From positions 144,469,640-144,533,639 of the forward strand of contig CM043955.1 in the NCBI GenBank assembly GCA_014529385.2: a DNA stretch of 64,000 bases, read 5' to 3'. Of the stretch, positions 47,836 through 60,403 are shown in pieces; within the stretch, counting starts at the first letter, position 1, and each line of letters starts with the position of its first letter. The notes under the pieces are model-generated. The model saw only the letters and a list, made by a program, of their open reading frames with translations. It did no database searches and had not been told where the DNA came from. The translations under genes were made by a program, and so were the position numbers. The stretch comes from Adiantum capillus-veneris (Eukaryota > Streptophyta > Polypodiopsida > Polypodiales > Pteridaceae).

Positions 47836-49081
47836 GTGTACATGGTTTTTGTTAAAGATTCTCAAAATGAACCTAATGTTTTAGCAAAAGAAAATGTACA
47901 CAATCAAAAGGAATTAGAGTTATCCAACTTTCTCAAGGGGTTTCAAGATGTCTTTATTGACGACATCCCTTGTGAGATACCTCCTAAACGAGGCAATGAT
48001 GACCATGCAATTGAACTTTTTCTAGGAAGTTCACCGCCTAACAAACCTCCTTATAGATTTTCTCAAGCTCAACAAGAGGAGATTATGCGGCAAGTGCATG
48101 AGTTATTTGAGAAGGGCATGGTTAGGCCTAGATCATCTCCATTTTGTTCTTCTGTGCTACTAGTGCAAAAGAAATACGGCACATATCAAATGTGTGTCGA
48201 CTATAGAGCACTAAATAGGATCACTATCAAAGATATGTTTCCCGTTCCACGGGTAGAAGACCTATTTGGTAAGCTACAAGGGTCCACCTACTTCAATAGG
48301 ATCGACCTAAAAAGTGGCTATCATCAAATAAGGATAGTTGATCAAGATATTGTAAAGACCGCATTTCGCACTACGTTTGGTCTTTACAAATACATTGTAA
48401 TGCCTTTTGGCTTGACTAATGCACCACCAATGCACCAGCCACATTCAACCCCTTGATGAAGAAGCTGTTCAGGCCTCACGGAACCTTTACTGGAGTGTTC
48501 TTTGATGATATCATCATCTACTCTAATTCATTAGACGAACAGAAGCAACACCTCCAGGTAATATTTCAAGTTCCAAGAGAGAATAAACTTTATGTTAATC
48601 GAAAGAAAAGTGAATTTTTCTTGCAATAGATTCTATATTTAGGTCACATTATCTCTCAGGATGGCATCCAAATGGATCCATCAAAGTTAGAGGTAATAAA
48701 AGGATGGCCTAAACCAAGGAATCTTCATGAGCTAAGAAGCTTTATAGGTATGTGCGCATACTATAGACGCTTCATAGAAAAGTTCTCACTAATAGTAGGA
48801 CCATTACATGACCTAACAAAGAAAAATGTTAGGTACACATGGTCTGCCAAAGAGAACAACGCTTTCGAAAAGCTTAAAGAAAAGCTTATTTCTCAACCTG
48901 TGCTTACATCACCGGATCTCTCAAAGCCATTTGAGGTCCAATGTGATGCTTGTGGTGATTTCCTTGGAGTTGTTTTGCTTCAAGAAGGGCACGCCATAGG
49001 CTATGAAGTCGAAGGCTCGACCCTGTTGAGCAAGCTCTATGCATATATGAAAAGGAAATCCTTGCAGTTCTACATGCCTTA
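47836..49081 (+). pseudogene. Ty3/gypsy reverse transcriptase and RNase H start
   Basis: RT motifs in order: [75 protein letters not shown], then after a frameshift near 48450 the catalytic VFFDDIIIYS and, past a stop at 48628, LGHIISQDGI, KVEVIKGWP-like and LRSFIGMCAYYRRFI. The RNase H start FEVQCDACGDFLGVVL carries the usual first Asp. A frame break at about 49010 leads into the next part. Confidence 0.9.
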
Positions 49082-50815
49082 GACTCATGGAAGCACTATT
49101 TATTGGGGACTCCTTTCATTCTGCGAACGGATCACCAAAGTCTTAAGTACTTCATGACACAGACCAAGATCTTCGACAAACAAATGAAGTGGGAAAATTT
49201 TCTTTCACAATTTCATTTTCATATTGCCCACATTGCTGGCAAGCATAATCAAGTAGCCGATGCACTCTTAAGAGTGAATGCTGTTTCCATAGCAACTCAC
49301 AATGATCTATCATCTATGATAGATGAGTATGCTATTGATCCCGATTTTAGAGATGTGATGTCAGCCCTTGCACTAGGGAAGAAAGAGGAACCATTTACTT
49401 TACAAGATGGTTATCTTCTATATGGCAATAGACTATGTGTTACTAGCTCACTACGTGAGAAAGTAATGTATGAATCTCATGCTCCTCCTTATGCAGGGCA
49501 TAGAGGGATTCAGTCTACCCTAAAGGGAATTGAAACATATTTCTATTGGCTCACTATGTGTTACTAGCTCACTACGTGAGAAATTAATGTATGAATCTCA
49601 TGCTCCCCCTTATGCAGGGCATAAAGGGATTCAGTCTACCCTATTTAGGGAATTGAAACATATTTCTATTGGCCTACCATGAAAGCAAACATACAAGAGT
49701 ATGTTTTTAAATGTGTGGTATGCCAAAAGACGAAGTTTGATAGAGGGAAGAAACTTGGATTGCTTCAACCTTTGTCAATCCCTAATTCACCATGGGAGAG
49801 CATATCCATGGATTTATTTTTGGATTGCCTAAGTCTATCCATTGGAATACGAGAATATGGACGATAGTAGACAGGTTTAGTAAACAAGGTCATCTTATAC
49901 CCATCAAAAAGACTATCAAAGCCCATCAAATGGCAACCCTCTTCATTTCACAAATCTTCAAGTACCATGGCTTGCCAATGTCCATAGTGTTGGATAGAGA
50001 TCCTAGAATGACCAGTAACTTCTGGAAGGGTCTCTTTGAGAATTTAGGAACAAGGCTAAACTTCTCTTTGGCCTATCACCCACAAACAGATGGCCAAAGT
50101 GAAATAGCTAACCTAACAATTCTTGATCTACTAAAAGCCTATGTAACGGAAGTAGATCAAAGATCCCAATGGGAGAAGTACTTACCTTTAGTGGAGTATG
50201 CCTACAATAACACTGTACATACTTCCACGAGAAAAGCACCTTTTGAGGTAATTGAGGGAAGATCAAAAAAGTCCCTTGCTACTTAAGGTACACGGGAAGA
50301 TCTTCGCTACAGATGAGTATAGCCGAGACCTACAAGAATATTTCCAAAAGATTAAGGATGCTATCTCTATCTCACAACAAAGTCAAAAGGATGTTGCGGA
50401 CAAGCATAGAAGATCCCAAGCCTTTGAAGAAAATGATTGGGTCTTACTCAAATTTCCCAAGGCTCGATTAAGGCACACGACAGGAAAGAATTCTACGGGA
50501 CACCAAAAGTACTATGCTAAGTTAGAAAAAAGGTAATATGGTCCCTTTCAGATTCTTAGGCCAATCAATGAGATGGCCTATCAACTCAACTTTCCCAGCC
50601 ATTGGCTCATACACAATGTTTTCCATGTGAGCCTACTAAAGCCTTACAAAGGAGAGCCACCTCAAGAACCAACTATTGAACACTCACAGGAGATTGAGCC
50701 TACCAAGAAGAGGTGTTGCAGCCCGAGTCCATTCTCGGACATGAAGACATGTACTATGAGGCAGCAAGACTATCCGATGATATCTTATTAAGTCTAAGAA
50801 TTATCCTTTTGAAGA
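49082..50815 (+). pseudogene. Ty3/gypsy RNase H end and integrase
   Basis: RNase H end: LRTDHQSLKYFMTQ and AGKHNQVADALLR. Integrase: HRGIQSTLKGI, CVVCQKTK, ESISMDLF with the first Asp, IVLDRDPRMTSNFW with the second, PQTDGQSEIANL with the Glu, and WEKYLPLVEYAYNN. Tail: VLLKFPKARLRHTTG and LIHNVFHVSLLKPY. A 121 bp tandem duplication (49437-49678) repeats the zinc-domain part. Frameshifts near 49860, 50285 and 50730 show decay. Confidence 0.9.
49437..49678. repeat. ~121 bp tandem duplication in integrase
   Basis: Two copies begin GTGTTACTAGCTCACTACGTG and end ATTTCTATTGGC; the second has small insertions (CTATTTAGGG for CTAAAGGG). Confidence 0.9.
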
Positions 50816-51272
50816 TGCTAGATGGATGCAAGGCATACAATTAAAGGATAACCTAAATCTTGTCAATGCTTACAATGCTTTCCAAGAGTAAGCAAATGTA
50901 CAAATGTTAAAAATGAACAAAATTTTTGTCTTATAAGACTCTGTTTTTCTTTATTGTGCACAAAATTGAAGTAGTATGCATGCTTAGATCAAGTTTGCGG
51001 AGATGACGTCTCTCGAACACCAAGTAGAGCTTGTCACTCTACTATGGAAGATGATAGGACTAATGTGCAGACATGCTTGCAGCAGCCTCTGGCTCTCAAG
51101 CACCAAATGGACTAGCCATCCATTGTGGAATGATGTTGTAGGGTAACATAGGGATCCTCTACCTGCTAAGAAAAGGACTAATGAATATGCTTTATCTTCT
51201 TTACCCCATAGTCAAGGACGACTATGATTTCAAGGGAGAGGTAATTTCATAATAAAAATAATCTAGAGGTAA

Positions 51273-51653
51273 TGTCATAATAATCAATATCTAATTCTCC
51301 TAAATGATTTTCTTATGTTAAACTGATCATTTATTATGGGTAAGTGCCAGGGGAGAAAAAGCTAGAATATTGGTTAAGCTAGCACACCGGCCATAGTAGG
51401 TATCCAAAGGAGGGAAAATAGGGATCCAAAGGGGGGACCATCTGTAAAAGAGCCATGTGCAACAATGGGCTTAAAAGACCCTAAGGTTCAGCCCATTAGG
51501 ACTTACAAATTGCTCAGGTTCCAAAATTCAAAGGTTGTGTTCAAAGGTCAAACATTGGGGGAATTGGATGCTTTGTGTGTGTCCCAAAAGTCTTTGGCAA
51601 TCCCTAGATAGGAGGGGGTGAGCCTTGCAAGTAGGGGAAGAGATAGAAACTCA

Positions 51654-51700
<47 letters not shown>

Positions 51701-52794
51701 GCTCCCTTTACACAAAGGGAATGAGGGACACATGTCAGCTCCCTTGCCCATATTCCCACAAGGTGTACCCAATTAATAAAGCTCTCTAGAAGACTATTGG
51801 ACAGTCTCCCAAGGGGACCAATGAGCATTCAGCAGCCCAATGGCTTGCCTGATTCCTATTGGCCAGGAGGAAAAGGGGTCCAATGAGAGTTTAGTTGAAT
51901 TAAATAATTACCTAAAGCTCTCACAAAAGGGGAAAGGGGGACACATGTCAAAAATCTATCACTTATGCTGCTTAATTACCATTGGCTAAGCCTGGGGAGG
52001 TCCAATAGGATGCTCGCAAGAGCAAAAAGCAAGAGGGTTCGACCACGAGAGAGAGGGGGATGATTTTTGCAAGGCATTATCACACACACACTCATACAAT
52101 CTCATTTGTGAAGTAAAGAAGACTCTCTCTCATTCACAAGCTTTAATGGAAAGCTTATCACTACTCCAAGCTTGTGAGAAGGAAGGCCTACACCAACAAA
52201 TCTTGGCTTTGTGATGTAAATCCAACAAAGATCCAAGCTTCAATGCATGCTCATCTCCTCTACCATGCTAATTACTAAGCTAAGCTATGCTAATATGAGT
52301 GATTATGTGAGAAGATGTACATATTTCTCGTAAAAATACTCCTTCCTCTCAATCTACTCTCATACCCCACTAGCTCTCACCATCTTCGAAGGTGTGTGAG
52401 GTATTGGGTTTGAGACCGTGAGGGAATTGATGTTGTGTTTGACAAGTGTTTTGAGTAGTGCATGAAGTTTCCATCTTCATTGCAGTAGCTAGTATTGAAC
52501 GAACACAAGAAATTGTATTGTAAAATGTCTCTCTTGATGGGAGAAATCATAATACAAAGCCTTTTGGAGGGGCGACTGGCTCCATGCAAATCCGGTCCTC
52601 AACTGTTGTCAATTTCTTAATTTGTCTCTCTTTTGAAGTATTGTTCATGCTATCTAACTAGGTGTTATGCTTTTTGTTGCTCTCTCCACCCAAGCACTCT
52701 TGTTAATCTCATTATGAATCTATTCTAATGAAATTCTCACTATGTTCATGCTATTTTCTTCTACACACAAGTTACTAGGCCATTAAATGTTCCA
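51273..52794 (+). repeat. Ty3/gypsy 3' LTR (1522 bp)
   Basis: Starts TGTCATAATAATC and ends GTTCCA. The TATA box of the 5' LTR is changed to CTGTAAAAGAGCC here. Carries an (AC)n run at 51656-51699. The purine tract GGGAGAGGTAA lies upstream, separated by a short duplicated AATTTCATAATAAAAATAAT-like segment. Confidence 0.88.
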
Positions 52795-52799
52795 AGAGA

Positions 52800-52907
52800 A
52801 GGGAGCACCGTTAGCTCATGCTATGTTTCTATTATACCAAAAATTAATAAAATCTTTATAAAGTTGGCCTTTATACCTTAGCCAAAATCTAAAATATGCA
52901 ATGTCTC
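52800..52907. other. Short stretch between two inserted elements
   Basis: Probably the same LTR family as 58373-58659, to which it would join if the element at 52908-58372 is removed. No gene. Confidence 0.4.
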
Positions 52908-53084
52908 TGTAAGACCTAGGGTAACTGAACATAGGATCCTCCTCCCTACCGCCCCTTATATCGGCCTAGCTCCTAGCTCTTGCCCTAAGCAGATCCTGAA
53001 TCCGCATTGGTCCAGTCGAGGCCCTTGGCCTAGCTCCCTGACCCCCTAGGTTGGGCCTTGCCCCGTAGGACCCTTGTCCTGACA
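52908..53084 (-). repeat. 177 bp LTR, left (3')
   Basis: TGTAAGACCTAGGGTAACTG to CTTGTCCTGACA; matches 58196-58372 with few differences. Confidence 0.9.
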
Positions 53085-53299
53085 TTACTCTCCCCTTAAG
53101 GAAGAGTTTTCTTCCTCGAAAACACAAGTAGTAATATCTTCTTAAGAATACTGATGTTTTCTTTATTGATGTCCCATAAGTGAGCCAGTTGTCTGTATGA
53201 CCGATAATTGGTGTAGTGAGGAGGTTCAATGAAACCTAGAGCAACATCTTGATTTTCAACATTGTTGTCCATTTGCAACCACTTGGGTCTAAATGCTAA

Positions 53300-54030
53300 C
53301 TCCATTTGTAACTCACTTGAGTATTGTAAAGGAGTAACCACAACTAAGAGTTGTCCAAAGGCATAACCAGTTTTTAGATCTTCTGAAGGTACTAGAATAA
53401 TTCAAGGAAACCTTGGCGTAACTTTCCATGCAGTTGTGAGCCAGATTTCCTACTCGCCTGAGTATTTTGAAAAGTTCATAGATAGGAAGTGTCCTCATGT
53501 TAGAATTCTGAATAGTTTGGAGCACAAAGAACTACATGTTCATCCCTAATGAAGGTTACTTGCCAACATACTTTGTCAGCACACCTCGTAAGTCCTTGAT
53601 GTATGAAAGTATTGACACAATCTCCAACCCCACCACAGCAGGTGTTCAAAGTCGAAAACCGTACTTAAGAAAATTCTAGAATAGGGAGAAAATCAACTAT
53701 TCAGAAATGGGTTGTGCTAACGTATGCTCTTAGCAGATCCTTTAGCACAAGATTACTCTTTGTAATCTGCCTATCCCCTTGGATAACTGATAGTACTGAG
53801 GTGTGTTTTTCTCACGGTTTACAGACAATCGTCCCAGGTGACTGGTAAACAGGGAATCACAGTAGTGTATAACATTGGTGAGTAATCAACAATGTCCGAA
53901 ATAACCATCATGGTTAACTTGAAAAAATCCACAAACGCCCAAACCGAGCCATGACCTCTATTGGTGATTAGTAGACCCAAAAGTAATCTCATAGAGATAG
54001 TGCACATAGAGTGCAAAATGCTTCATAAGC
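53300..54030 (-). pseudogene. Degenerate gypsy integrase fragments
   Basis: Minus-strand pieces in three frames: ITNRGHGSVWAFVDFF (first-Asp region lacking the usual context), LKDLLRAYVSTTHF, then YELFKILRRVGNLAHNCM, SYAKVSLNYS and a tail ending next to the purine tract. Order and spacing fit the end of a Ty3/gypsy pol. All frames are broken; resemblance is partial. Confidence 0.5.
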
Positions 54031-57000
54031 AACAACTTGAGGAATATGCATGCCATTCCAAATCAGCCTTTGCTAAACACTAGGGCCCATAACACCTAGT
54101 GTGCATGCATTTAGCAAAAACTAACCCGCACGTGTATATCCATAATGATCCTTGCCAATACTTATGGCAAATGTGATGCGCCTAGCACGCATTAAAAGGA
54201 ATGTAAATAGTTCTAAAAAGAAAATACTTTTAGTTGCAATCTTTTGCAAGCCTTGCTCAAACGTCTGAATCACAATAGAAGGTGAAATATTGATCACTTC
54301 TAGGTACAGACAATGAAACTTTTTCATTAACGACTTATAGCCTTGCTATATGTATAAACAACCATCTGCAATGTTGTTTAGCAGTACTTGTACCTTAACA
54401 AGTCATTCTAAGGATCCGGCAATTTCTGGCCACGAAATTGCTCCTGATACGTCGTGTTAAAAATGGTCTAGAGAATAGATGTGACTAGCACCTAGGGACT
54501 TTGTCATGACACATAATTGAAATAATGGCACCAATGTCAGTCCAGAGACTCATATTCTCCATGTGTGGAATATGTCTCATGTAAGGATGTGTAAAAAAAG
54601 AACATCCTTCAAGTACAAGATGTACTTGTGTGTGGAGGTAACTACAAACACTCTATGATGGGAGTGAGAGGGACCCTCATTAGCCTTTCTCCACACTGGC
54701 TAAACCGTACTCCTTGAGTTCCAAGACCATGATGTATCCCTTGTGACAACATGTGCCAAATTGAACCCTACAAGTAGGTTCATAACAGCATAAGACAGAA
54801 AGATAGATTGGACACTTCGCCCAAAATACTTTGTGCTGACATGCCCTTGGCATGGTTCTGTAACATTCAAGCGTACTTATACGTCTTGAAAAGCCGAGCA
54901 AAGCATTCTAAAAATGGAATAACACCAAATCAATAGATGCATACCTGAAGATTTGAACGTGATGTTCACTTACCCGTATTCAAGTGGAGAGGAGCACGTC
55001 CCCCACCTGAAAAAACAAATAGAATTGCACTGGGAACCCTGGGTGTTGCCTTTGCAATCTAAGCCCTTGGATTTAGAATCTACGTAGTCAAACCCCTTGG
55101 TAAGACACCTTGTAGAAACTGCTCAACTAGGAGATAACGGTAACCAACATAGTCAACCGTGTACAGAATGATTGGAATCAACTTGAAAAGTGTGTTCAGT
55201 TGCTACCGTGTGGTAGATTGCGGAAGTCTTTCCTTGGAAGTATAACTGGGAGAGATCAACTGTGCAGATCAAACTGTGATCCTTAATGCCTATGGGGCGA
55301 TGTAGCAATCACCCGTCGAGTCTTACCCCAAAACAGTATGTCCATAGACACTCCGTAGTGCTAGAGAGAGAGCAGGAGACCCACACAAGTGAACTGCCGC
55401 TCTCTTATGGACTGCCATGCTGTCACAACTGATTGCTGCATCTATACTTTCTTGTAGAGATCAGCTGTTGTGAGTTGAAGATTAGCAAAAACTCAACTTG
55501 AGTGTCGCACGGAAAACATGTAGTGCAAAAATGACACCCTAAATAACCATATTGACAAGACTCTTCCTTGTCAATTAACGTCAATGTGTACTCCACTGGG
55601 TAGATCTTTTCAATCTTGAGAACAATCATCCAAGGAATACCAATAGGTGGGTCTTACCCTTGGCTTGACAACAGCTCTTATCCTGTTTGGCTCATAGTCC
55701 TTATGTAAAATAGTGTTCAATTGACGAACCGATGAAGACTAATTTGAGTAGCATGTTGGCCACGTGCTAGCTATGAGTTAGAGCACCTTGCCTCAAGCTG
55801 ACTCATGAGCAAAACATGTATCAAAAGCTTCTTAGAAGATTTTCATTTTTTCCTGAAAGAGAGAGATAGAGAACGAAAAGAAGAGCATGCTCGGCTGAGG
55901 AACTTTCCTTAAGTTTTTAGAGTGTGTGCTCTTACACATCTTATGCTTGACTTGGAGCGTATCGCATAAGCATTCCCCAGTTTTTCGCTAAGACTCGCAT
56001 CGAGAGAGGTAACAGAAAAACACAAAACTCATTTTGATCCACCTACCTTGCAGGGGTTGTGATTGCCCATGAAATAAGTCCTAGAATTAGGCTCCTTTTG
56101 GTGCTGTGTGTTGATAGCAACCAACAATCATATTAAGCAATATATCCTTAATCTGTCCTTGACAGAGTTGCGAGTGTGATAGCGGAAGCATAATTGCATG
56201 AAGTGGGGGAATTGCATCCACCTCACAAGAATGCCTTGCATGCAGAATTGTATGCCCTTGCGGAGAGTGGTGGCATCAACCGTGAGAACCAAAACCATAA
56301 GTGTTGTGCACCGTTTAGACTAGTAGGGATTCATTGAGTGATATTCCCTATTTTTCCAGTTCCTCGAAGCCTTGCTTCATATGACATTGCCGAAGCACTT
56401 TGCTTTGCACAATGACAGTAATTGCCAAGTAAAGTATAAACAGGAAAAAACAAGAAAAACTTAAACTTGGCTAACCTGGTCGTTGATGTAACCAGTTGGC
56501 TCGATATTCTGTGGAAGAAAACTCGCTTAAGTAATGCGCATAGCCATAGCCATTTCTGCTGCACTGCTGGGTGTTGTTGTATGTACAGATACGTCCCTTG
56601 TATCATATACACTCGTCTTTCACGTAATGAGTCCATCGCAAGTTTGTATGCTCATAGCATAAACCAAATGTGGAGAGACGCAGTGCAAGATGCATTAATT
56701 GAAGCCGTTTGTTTCAAGCAACCTTTGCTTGATGAGTTGGCATTTTGAAAATTCATATGGTGATCAACAGTGCATTCAACTTCGAGCTCTGGATGTCAAT
56801 GTTTTTTCAACTTCGAGCTCTGGATGTCAATGTTTTTTCCACGATGCTTCATGTACCTATATTGCATGTTCCCTAGCAAGGAAATGAGTATGCCTCCAAT
56901 ACATGGAGCCATGTCCCAGTAATCATGCTTTACTCCGTCTCAAGATATCACAACAAGAAGAGAGAAAAAATTAACAACCGACGTAAGGCACAAATCGGTT

Positions 57001-58180
57001 TATTGGAGTGTCAAAATTGAATGAGAGAGAAAGAGGTGTCACGTATAATGGACATGCCATGCATGTCAAAAATTGTGCCAAGAATCGGCAAAGAAGCAAC
57101 TTGTAGTGCATCATCATTCAGTGCTGCCTTGATTGGACAAGAATAATTCTTGAAGCAAGAATTAACTTGTGCAAATTCTAGAATATCTCGTGCAATTGAA
57201 ATCATACATAAAACGAGGAAACCTTAAAAGGATGAAACCTCAAACGTGTTGATTAGTCGGAATCCGTGTGCTCTGGTTGAAGCCCAGTCAAACCACGAGC
57301 ACATCCCTTGGAGAATCTTGAGAACGTGCTATTTGTCGAGTTTTTTTCTTGAAATTTGGCTAATACTTTATGTTGCCAAGTACATGTGTTACTAGGCCAG
57401 TTACGGCTTTCAACAACCGCCCAAAACACACCTTGATTTGCAGATCGATGTGACATTCGGATATTGTTGAAGATTTGCATGCAATAAATCGGATGCTTTC
57501 CAGTCTCGTTCTTGCGTTATTCATGCCGAATATGCTCGAAATCTTGTGTTCGGGCCCACCATGGCAAAATCCTGCATCATGGATGCCTTGCCATGAAGTT
57601 GACTGGCCATGGCGTTGCACAGAGCCCCAATCTGTTGTCGACTGGAAGCCATGGGCCAAAGCCCTTAATTGGGTAGGTAAAAACTAAGGATGTTTTTTTA
57701 AAAAAAGAACGCAAATCTTTGCTGCCGCCATGGCTGCCTGCGTAGGCAGGGAAACACTCCCCTAGGCCATTGTGGTCGTCTTGCGGCCGTGTAGCAGAAC
57801 CAAAAGTTGCTGCCGTAACCGGCGCGCATCGGAAGAGCCGCTTCCTGCAGGTATAAGGTTCGGTCCTTCCTCCCGCTAAGCGGCTTGCCCGCATCCTTGT
57901 CTTCTTGCCTAGCAAGGGCGCCAGCACACGCAGAGTGCCTCGGCCTCGACACAGTCAATCCCCCGATTCTCCCCAAGGGAAGCCATGCTTCCCACAGCTT
58001 TACTGCAAACCGCCTTGCAAGAGGCCATGCCCGTGCTTCTCCAAGCCCGACCAGGAAGAGAGAGGTTTCCCTGTTCTTTGATCGAGAGAGAACATGCGAG
58101 ATGTTGTGATCGAGAGAGAGGGAGAGAGGCCAAAGAGAGAGAGTCCTTCCCCTTCCTCCATAGCTCTCCCCTCCCTCCCT
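54031..58180 (-). other. Decayed interior of the 177 bp-LTR element
   Basis: Should hold gag to RT on the minus strand, but I cannot recognise catalytic motifs. It contains many short open frames without motifs and a 31 bp tandem duplication (TTCAACTTCGAGCTCTGG, about 56776-56838). A GC-richer leader of about 500 bp precedes the primer site. Confidence 0.4.
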
Positions 58181-58195
58181 GAGCTCTAATACCAA

Positions 58196-58372
58196 TGTAA
58201 GACATAGGGTAACTGAACATAGGATCCTCCTCCCTACCGCCCCTTATATAGGCCTAGCTCCTAGCTCTTGCCTTAAGCAGATCCCCAGTCCGCACTGGTC
58301 CAGTCCAGGCCCTTGGCCTAGGTCTCTGACCCCCTAGGTTGGGCCTTGCCCCGTAGGACCCTTGTTCTTACA
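58196..58372 (-). repeat. 177 bp LTR, right (5')
   Basis: TGTAAGACATAGGGTAACTG to CTTGTTCTTACA. Confidence 0.9.
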
Positions 58373-58659
58373 GTCTGGGCACCCAAGGCTTTTAGAGCTT
58401 CACCACTTACTAAATTTTCAGCCTAGGCACACTAGCTGACATGTTCTTTATAGCTTGGAACTCCCATTGAGCCCATAACACATTACAAATATTACAATGG
58501 CTTGAAATAAATCAGGACTTTACATTACATGACCATTTTGGGAAAATGTGAAAAATGTGTAACTCCAATCTTTACTGCTTCTTCATGTTGATCTTCGATG
58601 TGCATCTATAAGGCTTTGCCTTTAGCAGCTTTTGTTAGCTGACGTCCACTCAATTAACA
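58373..58659 (-). repeat. LTR fragment of the TGTTA.../GAAGGGGG family
   Basis: Shares GCTTGGAACTCCCATTGAGCCC and the terminal TTAACA plus purine tract (GAAGGGGGAA, 58660-58669, minus strand) with copies at 41.8 and 43.2 kb. Confidence 0.55.
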
Positions 58660-58669
58660 TTCCCCCTTC

Positions 58670-59269
58670 TTATTTTAGTGCTCATCCTCAGGAACTGTTA
58701 AAAAGTATCCGTGGAGACTATAAAAGGTTTTTGATTGGTTGTTGATGGGATGATCCTCTTCATTTTTTGTTGAATCTGTTGATGAGGTTCAATTTGTTGC
58801 AACATCTTTATTGTTCCAAGTATGTCTGACGTGAGAGATGATGTTGCATTTGTCCGTCCTAATAGAATAATGATGAGGCTACTATTTATTTATGAAAAGT
58901 ATGTAGAAGAGAAGTAAAATGACGAGGATCTAAATTGTACATCAGCATGCATATCTGAACAATACACCCCAAGTTACTTTAAGCATTCTTGTGTCTTCTT
59001 TTAAGAACAATGGAAGGCTATGTCTTGTACATGGGCTTCCATGAGATAAAGTTCATATTCCTTCGGAATTATGCATAAGCACAAAATTCCGTTTGAACCT
59101 AGCTAGTACAAGCATCCTCCTATAAGCTGAAAGTTCTTTGCTTGTCTGATTGTTAGTTGCTTAAGATCCTGTTTAGCACTAGGTCAAAAATGTGACTATT
59201 TCTTGAGACCATTTAGGAACCATCTTGACGTTGAAGAGGGTATGTATCAGGTATGTCATCATCTACCCC
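58670..59269. other. Unassigned internal remnant
   Basis: No clear coding motif. It likely belongs with the RNase H fragment to its right. Confidence 0.35.
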
Positions 59270-59520
59270 TTTGGGTGCTTCTCCATTTGGTAAAATAGAG
59301 AGGTGATCCACTCTTAGGTTTGTTCTGCCTTTCTTGACCACTACTGTAGGATCAAATTCTAGAAATATACCCCATATGGCAACCTTTGTTTACTAGATAC
59401 AAGAGGGTTTGATGGTCTGTGAAGAAAACTAATATGCCTAAAATTTTTTATGGCATAAATCATACCTAACCGCTCTCATTCTATGGTTTTGTAGTTCTTC
59501 TCTACATTGTTAAGCTATAC
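59270..59520 (-). pseudogene. Retrotransposon RNase H fragment
   Basis: Minus-strand pieces read NNVEKNYKTIE, a MIYAIKNFRH-like stretch and a WITSLFYQ-like tail, resembling gypsy RNase H (ERNYSITEREC... FRHYLL). Many stops. Confidence 0.4.
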
Positions 59521-59746
59521 TTGTTACCATATACATGTGGTAGTGATGTGTGTGAACACACTTAGGACCGTTGGGACATTTTTCCCTCACTAGTATGTTT
59601 TTTTCCCCGTACATTGAATATACACCCATCACTCTAGGGCTATCTATCTTTCCATTTCACGTTAAGTAATGCACTCTCTGTTGTGTGACTTGAGCTTCCT
59701 TTGTCTTCTCCACGCTGTGTGTTTTTCATTACAACCCTAATTCCAA

Positions 59747-59762
59747 CAATTCGTATCAGAGT
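59747..59762 (+). other. Primer binding site of the plus-strand copia element
   Basis: ATTCGTATCAGAGTAGG follows CCAACA, the likely LTR end. It is a one-base variant of the methionine-tRNA site and precedes the copia gag by about 300 bp. The LTR 5' end was not located. Confidence 0.55.
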
Positions 59763-60057
59763 AGGTTGCATCCTCTCAAGCTTACTCGCCAGAAGTTCCA
59801 ACACACACTTGCTCACTTTATCCAATTTGTGGGAGCTTTGCTGAATGTCCGTAGATTCAAGCTCATTCAAGCGTTTGTTTTCTCTACAAGTAGTACTATG
59901 CATATTGTTTGTAATTTTGTGCAGAATTTCTATTAATGTCATTTTCAGCCTAACATGCCGCTAGCAATCTTCTATGGTCTCTGCTATATAGTACGTGTTT
60001 TTTTCACTTCAATCCTCCTCTTTTTGAGAAGTTTTCACATCAAGTGCAGCATTTACC

Positions 60058-60403
60058 ATGGCTGACAACATCATAGATGTGTTCAAGATGTTTGCTATTG
60101 AGGATAGATTGGATGGGGACAACTACCCTATGTGGGCATACATGATGCAACATGTTCTAGTGTCAAAGGGTATTTGGAGCATTTTGCGGGGCATTCTTGT
60201 ACATCCTGGTTCTAAGGATGTAGGCAGTGTAGAGGATGACATTGTGGGTTTTGGTGGCAAGATTGCTGCCAGAGCTGTTTAGCCTAAGGTTGAAGCTCGT
60301 TGGGATGTAAAAGATGTGAGGCTCATGCATTGATCACATTTTCTATGAAGCACACTATTATTTCTCATACTTGTTAACAAAATTTGCAAAATAGTCTTGG
60401 GAC
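60058..60403 (+). pseudogene. Ty1/copia gag, left part
   Basis: ATG at 60058 opens MADNIIDVFKMFAIEDRLDG, NYPMWAYMMQHVLVSKG and HPGSKDVGSVEDD, a copia gag N-terminus. It has a stop at 60279 and later reads KFAK-stop-SWD just before the insertion at 60404. The sequence resumes with ILDGLYASG at 63424, showing that one gag gene was split. Confidence 0.8.

Larger units (their letters stand above)
43781..52794 (+). mobile_element. Complete but mutated Ty3/gypsy element
   Basis: The 9.0 kb element has LTRs 43781-45414 and 51273-52794 starting TGTCATAATAATC, and a target duplication AGAGA at 43776-43780 and 52795-52799. Order is primer site, gag, protease, RT, RNase H, integrase, all plus strand. 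Multiple stops and frameshifts make it non-functional. LTR lengths differ (1634 versus 1522 bp) because of a ~100 bp deletion and microsatellite change in the second. Confidence 0.92.
52908..58372 (-). mobile_element. Degenerate Ty3/gypsy element with 177 bp LTRs
   Basis: Two LTRs of identical length (52908-53084 and 58196-58372), starting TGTAAGAC and ending in -ACA. On the minus strand a primer site (TTGGTATTAGAGCTC, 58181-58195) lies inside the right LTR and a purine tract (TTAAGGGGAGAGTAA) next to the left one. Flanks are GTCTC and GTCTG, a five-base target duplication with one change. The interior is badly decayed. Confidence 0.85.

Noticed and set aside
57577-58195. Several overlapping frames of 100-165 codons in a GC-rich stretch
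   Set aside because: They lie in the leader of the 177 bp-LTR element, overlap on both strands and show no domain.
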